A model generated the notes under the pieces. The model was given only the letters and a program-made list of their open reading frames with translations. It did no database searches and was not told the DNA's origin. The position numbers and the translations under genes were made by a program. A stretch of DNA of 64,000 bases from Chloroherpetonaceae bacterium. GTDB lineage: Bacteria; Bacteroidota; Chlorobiia; Chlorobiales; Thermochlorobacteraceae. The DNA lies in the NCBI GenBank assembly GCA_025056565.1, contig JANWWA010000003.1:36263-100262 (forward strand), given 5' to 3'. The number at the start of each line of letters is the position of its first letter. Position 1 is the stretch's first letter. Of the stretch, positions 1 through 9,383 are shown in pieces.

Positions 1-1
1 A

Positions 2-1621
2 TTAGGCGAGCAGATTGGTTGGCGTGTGCAAGCAAGTTGGCGTCGAGCAGGTGATGCAGCAGCACCAAGTTACTTCCTCACCAATACTGGCTTTACTGAA
101 CTCAATTTTTCAGCACACGCTGGTTACACAGGTGATTGGGGAGAACTCACAGCGTATTACAGCCGCTTTTCCACTGAACTGGGGATTTTGAAAAGTGCGC
201 ACATTGGTAATGTAACTGACCTTGTGCGCAGTATGCAACGCTTGCAGCCCACTATCACCGACCCATTTTCATTTGCAATTGATTTTCCTCGTCAGCGCAT
301 TTCGCATGACTTGGTGTCGCTGCGGGCAAACCTGCAAATGGCGACGCTGGGCAAAGTGCAACTAGCATATGGCTACCAGCAAAATATCCGTCAGGAATTT
401 GATGCCCACGTGCCGATTGGCACTGACCCCAGCCGCCGTGAGGTGCCGGCCTTTGACCTCACGCTCTTTACGCACACTGCTGAAGCACGCTTTCAGCACA
501 GTCCGATTGGCAAGCTTTTAGGCACAATCGGTGTGGCACTAACGGCACAGTCGAACCACAACTTGGGACGTGCGGCATTGATTCCAAACTTTGCGGCCAC
601 AACCCTTGGCGGTTTCTGGCGAGAAGAATGGGTGCAGGACAATTGGACGCTAAGCGCAGGCGTGCGATACGATGTGCGCTGGCAGTCGGCTTCGCCCTAC
701 GGCAGCAGCCGAATTGCGCAGCAACTGGCACGGGGCGAAATTCCAAACCAGCAGATGTTCCAAACCATAACGGGGGCACTGGGAGCAATCTGGCAGTTTG
801 CCAAAGAGTGGTCACTGGCCGTGAATGTAGCGACAGCGTGGCGACCGCCCAGCATCAATGAGCTGTACAGCGACGGGGTGCATCATGGCACAGCACAATA
901 CGAAATTGGCAATCCGCGCCTTGATGTCGAGCGCAGCTTAGGCATTGATGCGACCTTGCGCCACTTCGGCATGCGCACACGCCTCGAGCTTTCTTTCTAC
1001 CAAAACACAATCCTGAGCTTCATCTACCTCTTTCCACGCGTTGAGCCGATTATCACCATTCGAGGGGCGTTTCCAGCATTTGAGTATCAGCAAGCGAATG
1101 CCACGCTGCATGGCGTTGATGGCTTTTTTGAGTGGAAAGTGGCTGAGCATGTAGAGCTGTATGCCTCGCTTGCGCTGGTACGGGGCTGGAACGACAGACA
1201 GAATGAACCACTGATTGGGATGCCGTCAGATAGGCTCACGCTGGGCACTCACCTCGACTTACCGGAACTGGCTGGACTGGAAAAGCCTTACCTCGAGATA
1301 AGCACAACACTCGTGCGACGGCAAGACTGGTATCCAAAGTTAGAGATGCCAGCGGAGTTGCCGCCTGCAGTCTCTGACCCAGAAGCCTATCAATTTTATG
1401 TGCAAAATCTCACTGCACCGCCAGCAGGCTATGGGCTACTGAATCTAACGCTCGGCACAGAGTTTTCGCTGTGGGGACAACGTGCTGCGCTAATTGTCTC
1501 CGTGCATAACGCTCTTGACCAGCGCTACCGCAACTATCTCAGCCGCTATCGCTACTTCGCAGATGACCCCGGCAGAAATGTGATTGTGCGCTGGCAAGTC
1601 GCGTTTGGAGAGTTTCGCTAA
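2..1621 (+). CDS. TonB-dependent outer-membrane receptor, C-terminal part (5' end outside window)
   Basis: The reading frame is open to the left edge, so the signal peptide, TonB box and plug domain are missing; about 539 residues of the beta-barrel are present. The visible part alternates aromatic-rich strands with polar loops and contains the barrel signature WRPPSINELYSDGVHHG about halfway, the kind of (R/A)PS.NEL(Y/F) stretch common in TonB-dependent receptors. It has a near-terminal SVHNALDQRYRNYLSRYR segment typical of the penultimate strands and ends in VRWQVAFGEFR. Such receptors bind a substrate at the cell surface and import it with TonB/ExbBD energy. The substrate cannot be read from this fragment. 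The lipoprotein starting 31 bases downstream is probably co-transcribed. Family call is firm, specificity unknown. Confidence 0.9.
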   Translation, partial: LGEQIGWRVQASWRRAGDAAAPSYFLTNTGFTELNFSAHAGYTGDWGELTAYYSRFSTELGILKSAHIGNVTDLVRSMQRLQPTITDPFSFAIDFPRQRISHDLVSLRANLQMATLGKVQLAYGYQQNIRQEFDAHVPIGTDPSRREVPAFDLTLFTHTAEARFQHSPIGKLLGTIGVALTAQSNHNLGRAALIPNFAATTLGGFWREEWVQDNWTLSAGVRYDVRWQSASPYGSSRIAQQLARGEIPNQQMFQTITGALGAIWQFAKEWSLAVNVATAWRPPSINELYSDGVHHGTAQYEIGNPRLDVERSLGIDATLRHFGMRTRLELSFYQNTILSFIYLFPRVEPIITIRGAFPAFEYQQANATLHGVDGFFEWKVAEHVELYASLALVRGWNDRQNEPLIGMPSDRLTLGTHLDLPELAGLEKPYLEISTTLVRRQDWYPKLEMPAELPPAVSDPEAYQFYVQNLTAPPAGYGLLNLTLGTEFSLWGQRAALIVSVHNALDQRYRNYLSRYRYFADDPGRNVIVRWQVAFGEFR

Positions 1622-1652
1622 AAATTTTCATTAACCTAAACAGTGGAGGACA

Positions 1653-2243
1653 ATGACTTACACAAAACTGCGAATCGTTCGCAACTCAAGCTTAACCTTG
1701 CTGCTCTTGGCGTTGCTAGCACTAACCAGCTGCCGCCGCACCGATAACCCCGCTGATGCAAGAGAGCAGGAGAAAATCACAACGCTCAAACTAAAACTGA
1801 CGCCGACCACAGGCGGTGCACCAGTAGAAGCCACTTGGCGCGACCTTGATGGGCCAGGAGGCAATCCGCCGACGATTACGCCACTAAACTTGCGTGCAGG
1901 GGTAACCTACAACGGCGAAGTGGAAGTCAAGGACGAGTCTAAAAACCCGGCAGAAGACAAGACCGAAGAGATTGAAGAAGAGGGTGATGAGCATCTCTTT
2001 ATCTACACCGTTGGTGGCAATGCAGCAGGGCGGCTCATCATCACTCGCACCGATAGGGATAGAAACGGACTGGAAATTGGTCTGAAATATCGGGCACAAG
2101 TTACTGCAGGCGGTGCGACTGATGGCACCTTGCGCGTGGTGCTCTATCACTATTCTGGCTCTGTGCGCAAAACCGCTGCCTATTCACCCAGCAACGAAAT
2201 TGACATTGACGCTACATTTCGTGTAAATATCGCTGCACAGTAA
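1653..2243 (+). CDS. Exported lipoprotein encoded with the TonB receptor
   Basis: A 196-residue protein with a lipoprotein signal: basic N-terminus, a Leu-rich core and the lipobox LTSC, giving a lipidated Cys at about residue 27. The mature part is acidic, has a Glu/Asp-rich patch near residues 88-110, and ends in a probable beta-sandwich (short alternating strands, YRAQVTAGGATDGTLRVVLYH). A good ribosome site, GGAGGA at 1645-1650, sits just before the ATG. I do not recognise a named family. Its position right after a TonB receptor suggests a surface or periplasmic accessory, such as a substrate-binding partner, but this is inference from neighbourhood only. Confidence 0.75.
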   Translation: MTYTKLRIVRNSSLTLLLLALLALTSCRRTDNPADAREQEKITTLKLKLTPTTGGAPVEATWRDLDGPGGNPPTITPLNLRAGVTYNGEVEVKDESKNPAEDKTEEIEEEGDEHLFIYTVGGNAAGRLIITRTDRDRNGLEIGLKYRAQVTAGGATDGTLRVVLYHYSGSVRKTAAYSPSNEIDIDATFRVNIAAQ

Positions 2244-2257
2244 AAAGTGGAATTCTC

Positions 2258-2292
2258 GCAGAGGGGCAGTCTCCCCCGTCCTGCCTCTATGC
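2258..2292. repeat. Imperfect inverted repeat after the lipoprotein gene
   Basis: GCAGAGGGGCAG (2258-2269) can pair with CTGCCTCTATGC (2281-2292) around an 11-base loop, with one G-U pair and one mismatch. It is followed by an A-run, not a T-run, on the plus strand, so it is not a textbook intrinsic terminator. It may still mark the 3' end of the receptor-lipoprotein transcript. Confidence 0.35.
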
Positions 2293-2414
2293 AAAAAACG
2301 TGAGCAAGCATCAAGCTGACTACTGTCACCCAACAGGGGCGTAATAGTGAGGGAACATCATAGCCATCTCTGCAACAGGCCACTTACAGGCGGGAAAGGA
2401 ATGCAGGCAATTAT

Positions 2415-2422
2415 TAAATTTG
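2415..2422 (+). promoter_or_regulatory. Possible -7 box (TAAATTTG) of the UXS gene
   Basis: TAAATTTG matches the TAnnTTTG box seen upstream of several other genes here and lies 25 bases before the ATG. No TTG is found at the expected -33 distance, so this is a half-match only. Confidence 0.3.
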
Positions 2423-2447
2423 CTGCAAAAACGGTTCACCGCTTAGA

Positions 2448-3416
2448 ATGTCAGAACAACCAACCACCGTCATCACGGGTGCTGCAGGGTTCTTAGGCTC
2501 ACACCTTTGCGACCGCTTTCTCCAAGAAGGACATCGAGTGATTGGTATTGATAACTTCATTACAGGCAGCCCTGACAACATTGCACATCTGTTTGGCAAC
2601 CCAAACTTCAAGTTTATTCGCCACGATGTCTCAAATTTTATTTATGTGGAGGGACGAGTCGATAACGTCCTGCACTTTGCCTCGCCTGCTAGCCCAGTTG
2701 ATTATGTCAAAATCCCGATTCAAACGCTAAAAGTTGGCTCGCTAGGCACGCATAACACGCTGGGCTTGGCTAAGGCTAAAAAAGCACGCTACATGCTGGC
2801 TTCGACATCTGAAGTCTATGGCGACCCGCTCGAGCACCCGCAAAAAGAAACTTACTGGGGGCATGTCAATCCAATCGGCATACGCGGTTGCTACGACGAA
2901 GCCAAGCGCTTTGCCGAAGCGATGACAATGGCCTATCACCGCCATCACGGCTTGGACACACGCATTCTACGCATCTTTAACACCTACGGGGAACGAATGC
3001 GCTTGGATGATGGACGCGCATTACCGTCGTTTGTGAGTTCCGCCATCAAAGGCGAACCGATGACCGTGTTTGGCGATGGTTCACAGACAAGAAGTTTCTG
3101 CTATGTCTCTGACCTCGTGGAAGGCGTCTGGCGACTCTTGCACACCGAGATTTACGAGCCTGTAAACATTGGTAACCCGAGTGAGATTACGATTTTGGAT
3201 TTTGCAAAGGAAGTGCAAGCGATTGTGCGTGAGCTAACTGGTAAGGAAGTTCCAATTACATTTAAGCCATTGCCAGCCGACGACCCCAGGCAACGCCGCC
3301 CTGACATTACCCGTGCGCGTGAAGTCTTAGGATGGGAGCCAAAAGTAGACCGCGCCGAAGGCTTGCGCCGCACGATTACATACTTCCTAAAACAAGCTGG
3401 GCAGCTTCCTGACTGA
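2448..3416 (+). CDS. UDP-glucuronate decarboxylase-like NAD-dependent epimerase (UXS type)
   Basis: 322 residues, a typical length for the extended short-chain dehydrogenase family. It has the N-terminal Rossmann motif GAAGFLGS (residues 11-18), catalytic Tyr149 and Lys153 in [11 protein letters not shown], and the UXS-like sequences [20 protein letters not shown] and [10 protein letters not shown]. These match bacterial UDP-glucuronate decarboxylases, which convert UDP-glucuronate to UDP-xylose, rather than plain GalE. Related UDP- or GDP-sugar epimerases cannot be excluded. The next gene, a membrane glycosyltransferase, begins two bases after the stop, consistent with a shared role in cell-surface polysaccharide synthesis. 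Confidence 0.88.
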   Translation: MSEQPTTVITGAAGFLGSHLCDRFLQEGHRVIGIDNFITGSPDNIAHLFGNPNFKFIRHDVSNFIYVEGRVDNVLHFASPASPVDYVKIPIQTLKVGSLGTHNTLGLAKAKKARYMLASTSEVYGDPLEHPQKETYWGHVNPIGIRGCYDEAKRFAEAMTMAYHRHHGLDTRILRIFNTYGERMRLDDGRALPSFVSSAIKGEPMTVFGDGSQTRSFCYVSDLVEGVWRLLHTEIYEPVNIGNPSEITILDFAKEVQAIVRELTGKEVPITFKPLPADDPRQRRPDITRAREVLGWEPKVDRAEGLRRTITYFLKQAGQLPD

Positions 3417-3418
3417 AA

Positions 3419-4771
3419 ATGCTCGCACGCTTGCGCTCAAATGGCTTTCCTATTCTTCGGATTGGACTCTATGTCCTCATTGCCGTTGCAATTTTGCTCG
3501 AAGCAATCAAGCCCATTCATCGCGGCAAAGACTTGGGCGTGTTTATTCATGCCGCACGCCTGATGTTGGAGAAGAAAAACATCTACCAAATTCCAACGCC
3601 CGAAGGACACCCATACAAGTATCCGCCGTTTTATGCCGTGCTACACATTCCGCTGGTATTTGTGCCCGTAGAACTGGCTGTCGTGGCTTGGAATGTCTTT
3701 ACTGTGGTGCTCTTTTCGCTCTCGCTCCGCTGGTTTTACGAATACCTGACTGGCGAGACCTTTTCTACGCTTCCTCTGAAGCAACAGTGGATATTAGGCA
3801 CGCTGACCACGTTGCTATGTGCGCGCTTTGTGCTCTATCATCTGACACTGGCGCAAGCGAACATTCCCGTTATGGCGCTTAGCATTTGGGCACTGCGATG
3901 CCTGCGTCAAAACAAAGCCATCGCAGGGGGCTTCTGGCTGGGTCTGGCAATTGCAATCAAGCTACTTGTGGCGCCACTGGCTTTCTGGCTACTTTTGCAG
4001 CGCAGGGTGCGTGCGCTCGGGGGAGTCATGCTTGGCGTCGCTGCATCCGTGCTCTTCCCGACGATTGTGTTGGGCGTGGAAACCAATGTGGCCTATCACC
4101 GCGATTGGCTACAAGATTTCTTCTTCGGCAAACTTCACCGCTTGGAAGAGTGGACAGATGTAACAAATGTCTCGCCTCATGTGCAGCTCTATCGCTGGTT
4201 TAGTGATGCAGTGGCGTTTGAACATAACGGAAACCCTGTGCGCCTGACGCTCTGGCACATCTCGCCAGAGATGCTGCAACTGGCGAGTGCGCTGCTCACG
4301 CTTGCACTGCTCAGCATCATACCGTTGTATGCCTTCTGTTTTCGCAATTATAGCGCGCTTGTAAGGGAAGGGGGTGGGGCGGCACTGGTTTTTGCCTTGA
4401 TTCCACTGCTGGCAAGCATCTCACAAAAGCACTATTTCGTTCTGCTCATGCCCAGTTGCCTCTATGCTGCCTACCTTTGGCATCTTCGGCGCTTGCAGAG
4501 CCGCAGGTTTTACTGGCTTGTGGCGCTATTTTTTGCAACCACGACACTCACTGCCGATGGCTTTTGCGGAATGTATCTCAGCCAATTGCTGACGGGACAT
4601 GGTATCCTCCCTTTCGGCGTTCTACTGATGATTGCTGCACTGTTTTGCGCAGGCTTTGATTTGGAGAAAACGCTGCACGCTGCCCGAAGTGGCAACGGAG
4701 AAAGTAACTTGCAGCGTGCGATGGTCGCTTCAAGCTTAATTGCCACCACAAAAAAACCAACTGCACAATGA
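3419..4771 (+). CDS. Polytopic membrane glycosyltransferase, GT87/DUF2029 type
   Basis: A 450-residue integral membrane protein with roughly ten hydrophobic segments, the first at residues 9-26. It carries the loop motif NIYQIPTPEGHPYKYPP, where the xYxxPPFYA pattern and an early acidic residue (GKDLGVF, about residue 40) are typical of GT87/DUF2029 (PimE-like) polyprenol-phosphate-sugar-dependent transferases. It probably transfers a hexose from a lipid carrier on the outer face of the inner membrane. It follows the UXS gene by two bases, and its stop overlaps the folD start in ATGA, indicating translational coupling. Acceptor and sugar are unknown. Confidence 0.75.
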   Translation: MLARLRSNGFPILRIGLYVLIAVAILLEAIKPIHRGKDLGVFIHAARLMLEKKNIYQIPTPEGHPYKYPPFYAVLHIPLVFVPVELAVVAWNVFTVVLFSLSLRWFYEYLTGETFSTLPLKQQWILGTLTTLLCARFVLYHLTLAQANIPVMALSIWALRCLRQNKAIAGGFWLGLAIAIKLLVAPLAFWLLLQRRVRALGGVMLGVAASVLFPTIVLGVETNVAYHRDWLQDFFFGKLHRLEEWTDVTNVSPHVQLYRWFSDAVAFEHNGNPVRLTLWHISPEMLQLASALLTLALLSIIPLYAFCFRNYSALVREGGGAALVFALIPLLASISQKHYFVLLMPSCLYAAYLWHLRRLQSRRFYWLVALFFATTTLTADGFCGMYLSQLLTGHGILPFGVLLMIAALFCAGFDLEKTLHAARSGNGESNLQRAMVASSLIATTKKPTAQ

Positions 4772-5658
4772 TTTTGCTCGATGGCAAAAAAATCTCAGAC
4801 GAGATTAAGTCTGAGCTTGCGCAGCAAATTGCGGCGCTGCGTGCGCAAACGGGTGAGGTGCCTGGATTAGCAGTGATCTTAGTGGGTGAAAATCCTGCTT
4901 CACAGATTTATGTGCGCAACAAAGCAAAGGCATGCGCTGAGGTCGGGATTCGCTCTACGGTCATTGAACTGCCGGAGCATATTTCGCAGGCAGAGCTTTT
5001 GGAGAAAATTGCAGCACTAAACGCCGATGCGTCGGTGCATGGCATTTTGGTGCAGCAGCCTTTGCCTAAGCAGATTGATGACTTTGCTGTAACGCTAGCG
5101 ATTGCACCCCACAAGGATGTGGACGGCTTTCACCCAGAAAATGTAGGGCGACTGGTAATTGGTCGTCTCGAGGATTGCTTTGTGAGCTGCACGCCTTTCG
5201 GGGTGTTGGAACTTTTGAGGCGATACCGAATTGAAACGGCAGGCAAGCACTGTGTGGTTTTAGGGCGCAGCAATATCGTTGGCAAGCCAATGGCAAACCT
5301 GATGCTACAGAAATTGGAGGGAATGAACGCAACGGTTACCGTTTGCCACTCGGCTTCGCACGATATTCCATCGCTGACTAAGCAAGCAGACATCTTGATT
5401 GCGGCAATTGGCAAGGCGCACTTTGTGAAGGCAGAAATGGTGAAAGCAGGAGCCGTCGTGATTGACGTGGGTATTAACCGCATTGCCGATTCGACAACCA
5501 AGTCAGGCACACGCATTGTAGGTGATGTAGATTTTGATGCCGTCTCAAAGGTTGCTTCAGCGATTACGCCTGTGCCCGGCGGCGTTGGCCCAATGACGAT
5601 TGCTATGCTGTTGCAGAACACCGTGAAATCCTTTTTGCGCATGATGCAAAAGTCATAA
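4768..5658 (+). CDS. folD: Bifunctional methylenetetrahydrofolate dehydrogenase/cyclohydrolase FolD
   Basis: 296 residues, full length. FolD interconverts 5,10-methylene-, 5,10-methenyl- and 10-formyl-tetrahydrofolate with NADP in the cytosol, feeding purine and formyl-Met synthesis. Visible hallmarks are the YVRNKAKACAEVGI segment with the catalytic Lys, the QQPLPKQI and HKDVDGFHPENVGRL motifs, the Rossmann GRSNIVGKPMANLML, and the C-terminal PVPGGVGPMTIAMLLQNT. The ATG overlaps the stop of the preceding glycosyltransferase gene by four bases, so it is probably expressed from the same transcript although functionally unrelated. Confidence 0.97.
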   Translation: MILLDGKKISDEIKSELAQQIAALRAQTGEVPGLAVILVGENPASQIYVRNKAKACAEVGIRSTVIELPEHISQAELLEKIAALNADASVHGILVQQPLPKQIDDFAVTLAIAPHKDVDGFHPENVGRLVIGRLEDCFVSCTPFGVLELLRRYRIETAGKHCVVLGRSNIVGKPMANLMLQKLEGMNATVTVCHSASHDIPSLTKQADILIAAIGKAHFVKAEMVKAGAVVIDVGINRIADSTTKSGTRIVGDVDFDAVSKVASAITPVPGGVGPMTIAMLLQNTVKSFLRMMQKS

Positions 5659-5727
5659 GAAATCGGCACAGAGATGCACTGAAAGTGCGCTCGAGCGCTC
5701 TGACCTACATCTCAACACAAACTGACA

Positions 5728-6696
5728 ATGCGACACAAGACCTTTCTTTTCACTACAATTGCATGTGCGTGGCTGCTGAGCCTGCTCCACTTCTATGGCT
5801 GTGGAGGGTCAAGCTCCCAGCCTATGCGTCCGAAAATTGGCTATGTGCTCATGGTGCGAGATGCCACGCTGGAAGAAGCCCGTCGCGGTTTCTTTGATGC
5901 CTTGCGCGACTCTGGCTTTGAGCAGGGAAAAACGCTCGAGGTAATTGACCAGAATGCTGAGGGCGACATTGCAAATCTCAATCAAATTCTGGACTACTTT
6001 TTAGCGCAACGCGTGATGCTCATTGCCACAAATCCGACTGTTGCAACCGTTGCCGCCGTGAGCAAAACGCAAACTGTGCCAATTTGTATGATGGTCTCAC
6101 CGCGCCCTGACTTAGCGGCGCTTTCAAAGTCGCCAAGCGAAGCGCCTAAGAATCTGTTTGGCGTCTATGAAACCCTAAGCTACATTGATACCAGCATCGC
6201 CCTCATCAAAGATGTGTTCCCAAATGCCAAGCGTATCGGCACGATTTTTAACACCAGTGAGCCAAACTCGGTCAATGCAATGAACCGACTGCGCGCAATG
6301 TGCAACCTCTTGGGGTATGAGCTAATTGAAGCAGGTATCACGAACTCAAACGAATCCCAGCAAGCCGCACAGAATTTGCTGTCCAAAAACATCGATGTGT
6401 TTTTTGCCTTGCCAGACAACATTATTTTCTCCAGCTTCGAGACCATCAAGCAAACACTGGACAGCAAGCGTGTGCCAATTGTGACCTCTGAAGTTGGACT
6501 GGTAAAGCGGGGAGCACTCTTTGCCTACGGAGCAGATATGTATGAATGGGGTCGGCAGGCAGGTCAAATTGCAGTTCGCATTCTTAGGGGCGAATCAGGA
6601 CGGCTGGAAGAGGTGCGCGTGCGCAAACGCGTCTTCAATGCCCGCATTGCCGAAACCTTCAATCTCCCTATTCCAGAAAGCTTTCAGCGGCTCTGA
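5728..6696 (+). CDS. ABC transporter substrate-binding lipoprotein (ABC_sub_bind/TrpX-like)
   Basis: 322 residues. The signal peptide ends in a lipobox with Cys25 (HFYGC), followed by GGSSS, so the protein is a periplasmic lipoprotein. The body matches the PF04392 family of binding proteins (TrpX/YtlA-like), with [21 protein letters not shown] at the mature N-terminus, [12 protein letters not shown], an inter-lobe FGVYE, and [15 protein letters not shown]. Family members bind small amino-acid-like or purine-like ligands. No cognate permease or ATPase adjoins it; the only permease in the window (28306-29172) is 22 kb away. The 3' end overlaps the convergent coaD by 13 bases. A perfect 12-base palindrome, GCGCTCGAGCGC, lies at 5687-5698 upstream. 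Confidence 0.82.
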   Translation: MRHKTFLFTTIACAWLLSLLHFYGCGGSSSQPMRPKIGYVLMVRDATLEEARRGFFDALRDSGFEQGKTLEVIDQNAEGDIANLNQILDYFLAQRVMLIATNPTVATVAAVSKTQTVPICMMVSPRPDLAALSKSPSEAPKNLFGVYETLSYIDTSIALIKDVFPNAKRIGTIFNTSEPNSVNAMNRLRAMCNLLGYELIEAGITNSNESQQAAQNLLSKNIDVFFALPDNIIFSSFETIKQTLDSKRVPIVTSEVGLVKRGALFAYGADMYEWGRQAGQIAVRILRGESGRLEEVRVRKRVFNARIAETFNLPIPESFQRL

Positions 6697-7187
6697 TTCG
6701 CACTCGAGTAGCCGAACTTGTGCTGCAAGGCGCGCACCACAGGCGGCGGCACAAAATCAGAAACATCACCGCCCAAGCTTGCAACTTCCCGAATGATGGA
6801 GGAAGTAAGGTAAGTGTATTTTTCATTCGGCATCAAAAATACGGTGGTAATCTCTGGACAGAGATGGCGATTCATTAGCGCAATTTGAAACTCATACTCA
6901 AAATCTGCAACCTGACGCAAGCCGCGAATAATAGCGTGGGCACCTTTTTTTCGTGCATAGTCAATAAGCAACCCGCCCTCGAATTTCTCCACATACACAC
7001 GCTCATAGTTTGCAACGGATTCCTGTATCATCGCAAGGCGTTCATCAAGCGTAAAGAGCGTTTTTTTCTGGCTATTGACAGCTACAACAATGCTAACCTC
7101 ATCAAAGATGCTGAGTGCACGCTCCAGCACGTCAATATGCCCGAAAGTAAATGGGTCAAAAGTGCCCGGATAGATTGCGTGTTTCAT
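6684..7187 (-). CDS. coaD: Phosphopantetheine adenylyltransferase CoaD
   Basis: 167 residues, standard length. CoaD transfers AMP from ATP to 4'-phosphopantetheine, the penultimate step of coenzyme A synthesis. It opens with [18 protein letters not shown], which contains the nucleotidyltransferase (T/H)xGH motif. It also has [20 protein letters not shown] and the C-terminal [22 protein letters not shown] segment that carries the second nucleotide-binding motif. It lies 39 bases downstream of rsmD on the same strand, a pairing seen in many bacteria. Confidence 0.97.
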   Translation of the reverse strand: MKHAIYPGTFDPFTFGHIDVLERALSIFDEVSIVVAVNSQKKTLFTLDERLAMIQESVANYERVYVEKFEGGLLIDYARKKGAHAIIRGLRQVADFEYEFQIALMNRHLCPEITTVFLMPNEKYTYLTSSIIREVASLGGDVSDFVPPPVVRALQHKFGYSSANQSR

Positions 7188-7226
7188 CTCGACTGGCTTT
7201 CTTGGCGCCGATGGGCACGCTCTCTT

Positions 7227-7790
7227 TTAGTGTGCTGCAGGCGCTGGTTTATCGTTCGGAGAAAAGAAACTCAAGACGGTCGTGCCGAATGTTTTTTGCA
7301 GTTCAAACTCACGGTGCATTGCAAATTGCTGGCTCCGATGATGCTCCAAAACAAGATAGCCGCCTTCTCGGAGTAAGTTGCGTGAAAAAATTTTCTCGAG
7401 CAAACGGTGATGCGCACTGAATTTGTAAGGCGGATCTGCAAAGATGAGGTCGTACTGCTCAGTGGTCTTGTCCAAAAAATGCATTGCGTCAATACGCCAA
7501 ACTTTGGCTTGTGCACTAAGTGAGAAGGCAGCCAAAGATTGCTGAATGGCTCTGGCGGCTTCAGGGAGATGCTCGACAAAGGTGCAAAATGCAGCGCCAC
7601 GGCTAAGGGCTTCTATACCCAAAATACCACTGCCAGCAAAGAGGTCGAGTACATAGAGATTCTCAAAATCAATGCGAGCGGCTAAGGTGTCAAAAAGGGT
7701 TTGCCGCACTCGGTCGGTTGTGGGACGCACATCTTGAGAACTGATGGTGCGAACAGTGCGCCGCTTCAATTTGCCTGCAATGATTCGCAT
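7227..7790 (-). CDS. rsmD: 16S rRNA (guanine-966-N2)-methyltransferase RsmD
   Basis: 187 residues. The protein begins MRIIAGKLKRRTV, has the substrate-side VRPTTDRVRQTLFDTL motif, the S-adenosylmethionine motif LDLFAGSGILGIEALSRGA, and the catalytic DPPY (FADPPYKF). RsmD methylates G966 of 16S rRNA during 30S assembly. It precedes coaD in the same direction and follows the transketolase half-gene, forming a minus-strand run from purC to coaD. Confidence 0.95.
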   Translation of the reverse strand: MRIIAGKLKRRTVRTISSQDVRPTTDRVRQTLFDTLAARIDFENLYVLDLFAGSGILGIEALSRGAAFCTFVEHLPEAARAIQQSLAAFSLSAQAKVWRIDAMHFLDKTTEQYDLIFADPPYKFSAHHRLLEKIFSRNLLREGGYLVLEHHRSQQFAMHREFELQKTFGTTVLSFFSPNDKPAPAAH

Positions 7791-7856
7791 CGTCGCAAAG
7801 TGAGAAGTTGTGCCGCACCTGTCTCCAAAAAATAGGCTCAGAAAGTTATGCAGACT

Positions 7857-8774
7857 TCAAAAATCGCCGAATTGCGTAGGTGGCAATTCCAGCAAGGCTT
7901 TTTCTGCCAGTTCCTTTGAAGGTGGCTTGCCATGCCAATTGCTACCGTCAGGCATTGTGCCTTCAAAGAAAGAGACCCCCTTGCCCATTGTGGTTTTTGC
8001 CAAAATCACAACTGGCTTACCATGCCCACATTGGGCTTGTGCAGCTTTGACAGTATCAATCACGCTGGCCATAGAATTACCGTCGCAATGAAACACATGC
8101 CAGCCGAAGGCTTCCCACTTGTCTGCAAACGGTTCGATATTCATCACTTTGCTCACTTCGCCATCAATCTGCTGATTGTTCCAATCCACAATACCGATGA
8201 GGTTATCAACCTTGTGATGGGCGGCAAACATGGCCGCTTCCCAGATTTGCCCTTCTTGGCACTCGCCATCACCCATTAGGCAATAGACAAGGTATGGGTT
8301 TTTGTCCAAGCGAAAGGCCAGTGCAGCACCCACAGCGACGGAAAGCCCTTGCCCCAGCGAGCCAGAGGCTACGCGAATGCCGGGCAAGTGCGTATCGGTG
8401 GCAGGGTGTCCTTGCAAGCGAGAGTTGATTTTGCGAAATGTAGCAAGCTCAGAGAGGGGAAAGTAGCCAGCGCGTGCCAACGCTGCATACCAAATCGGTG
8501 AAATGTGTCCGTTGGAGAGGAACAGAAAGTCTTGGTCTTTGCCGCTCCAAAAAGTCTCGGGATTGTGGCGCAAAAGATGAAAGTAAAGCGCGGTGAAAAC
8601 GTCGGCCATACCCAGTGAACCGCCTGTATGACCTGACTGCGCCATAGCCAGCATTCGCACCACATCACGACGGAGTTGGCGGGCCAGTTCTTCCAGTTCT
8701 TCAAGGGTGTTGAGGCGGGAGACAGTTCTGCCTTTTGAAGGCTGCAAGGCAGGCGGGTCTATGACAGCTATCAT
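7857..8774 (-). CDS. Transketolase, N-terminal (thiamine-diphosphate-binding) subunit
   Basis: 305 residues, the size of the N-terminal subunit in split transketolases. It contains the thiamine diphosphate motif GDGECQEGQIWEA with the trailing NN (DWNNQQIDG), the HTGGSLGMADVFTALYFHLL segment, the GHPATDTHLPGIRVASGSLG loop and the C-terminal ILAKTTMGKGVSFFEG. The pyrimidine-binding/C-terminal half needed for activity is not adjacent: the next genes on both sides are a small exported protein and rsmD. Split transketolases are normally encoded as a tandem pair, so the partner must lie elsewhere. It would act in the non-oxidative pentose phosphate pathway. Confidence 0.93.
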   Translation of the reverse strand: MIAVIDPPALQPSKGRTVSRLNTLEELEELARQLRRDVVRMLAMAQSGHTGGSLGMADVFTALYFHLLRHNPETFWSGKDQDFLFLSNGHISPIWYAALARAGYFPLSELATFRKINSRLQGHPATDTHLPGIRVASGSLGQGLSVAVGAALAFRLDKNPYLVYCLMGDGECQEGQIWEAAMFAAHHKVDNLIGIVDWNNQQIDGEVSKVMNIEPFADKWEAFGWHVFHCDGNSMASVIDTVKAAQAQCGHGKPVVILAKTTMGKGVSFFEGTMPDGSNWHGKPPSKELAEKALLELPPTQFGDF

Positions 8775-8926
8775 CTTTGCTGGTGTATTTGAATTGTTGG
8801 TCTCGAAAACTGCTATAAAAAGGAAACAAAAATTTACCCAAAGCGTTGGTGATGCGCTTCACCGTAGCAAGCCTCACTCTGACAGCGCCAAGCAAAAAGG
8901 GGAGAAAAAGCCGACGAGACTGGCAC

Positions 8927-9373
8927 TCACTTTGCAAGTTCTCTTCCGGCATTGCGAAGATACCAGTATCCTTTGTATCGCACAAAGAGCACATCTCTGC
9001 CTTTGCGTTCAAAATAGGCACAACTGAATTCATCGTTCCACTCTGGACTGCGTCCCTTAACTTCTTGCAGCGCCGCTTGGAGTGCTGGCGCATTCATCTT
9101 GAACTGTGCTATCAGCGCTTCAAACGAAACCTTAGAAAGCGTCTGGTCTACATCAGGTGGGTAAAAATAGCGTGCAATGAGGGTGTGGTAGTCTTCGGAT
9201 TTCAGCAGAGCTAACATTGAGTCAATTGTAGCTTTAACTTCCTGTTCTGCTTCAAGCCTTGCCTTGTGTGCAAGAGCCGCATCACGCTGCTTTACTGGAT
9301 ACTGCGCCACGGCCGACTTGGCGAAAGTGGCAAGTAAAGCGAAGAGTATTGCATAGCTCTGCGGTGTGTGCAT
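8927..9373 (-). CDS. Small exported protein of unknown function
   Basis: About 148 residues from the ATG at 9373; a GTG at 9391 would add six residues and overlap plsY. A Sec signal peptide is clear (MHTPQSYAILFALLATFAKS, ending at AVAQ). The mature part is mostly helical with a short Trp/Tyr-rich C-terminus (RYKGYWYLRN), reminiscent of small periplasmic proteins that read out as a helical bundle followed by a beta-hairpin. I do not recognise a named family. It sits between plsY and the transketolase half on the same strand. Confidence 0.6.
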   Translation of the reverse strand: MHTPQSYAILFALLATFAKSAVAQYPVKQRDAALAHKARLEAEQEVKATIDSMLALLKSEDYHTLIARYFYPPDVDQTLSKVSFEALIAQFKMNAPALQAALQEVKGRSPEWNDEFSCAYFERKGRDVLFVRYKGYWYLRNAGRELAK

Positions 9374-9383
9374 CTTCAAGTTG

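Noticed and set aside
5130..5669. A 179-residue minus-strand frame over folD
   Set aside because: Antisense to a complete, well-conserved folD; composition is that of a mirrored frame.
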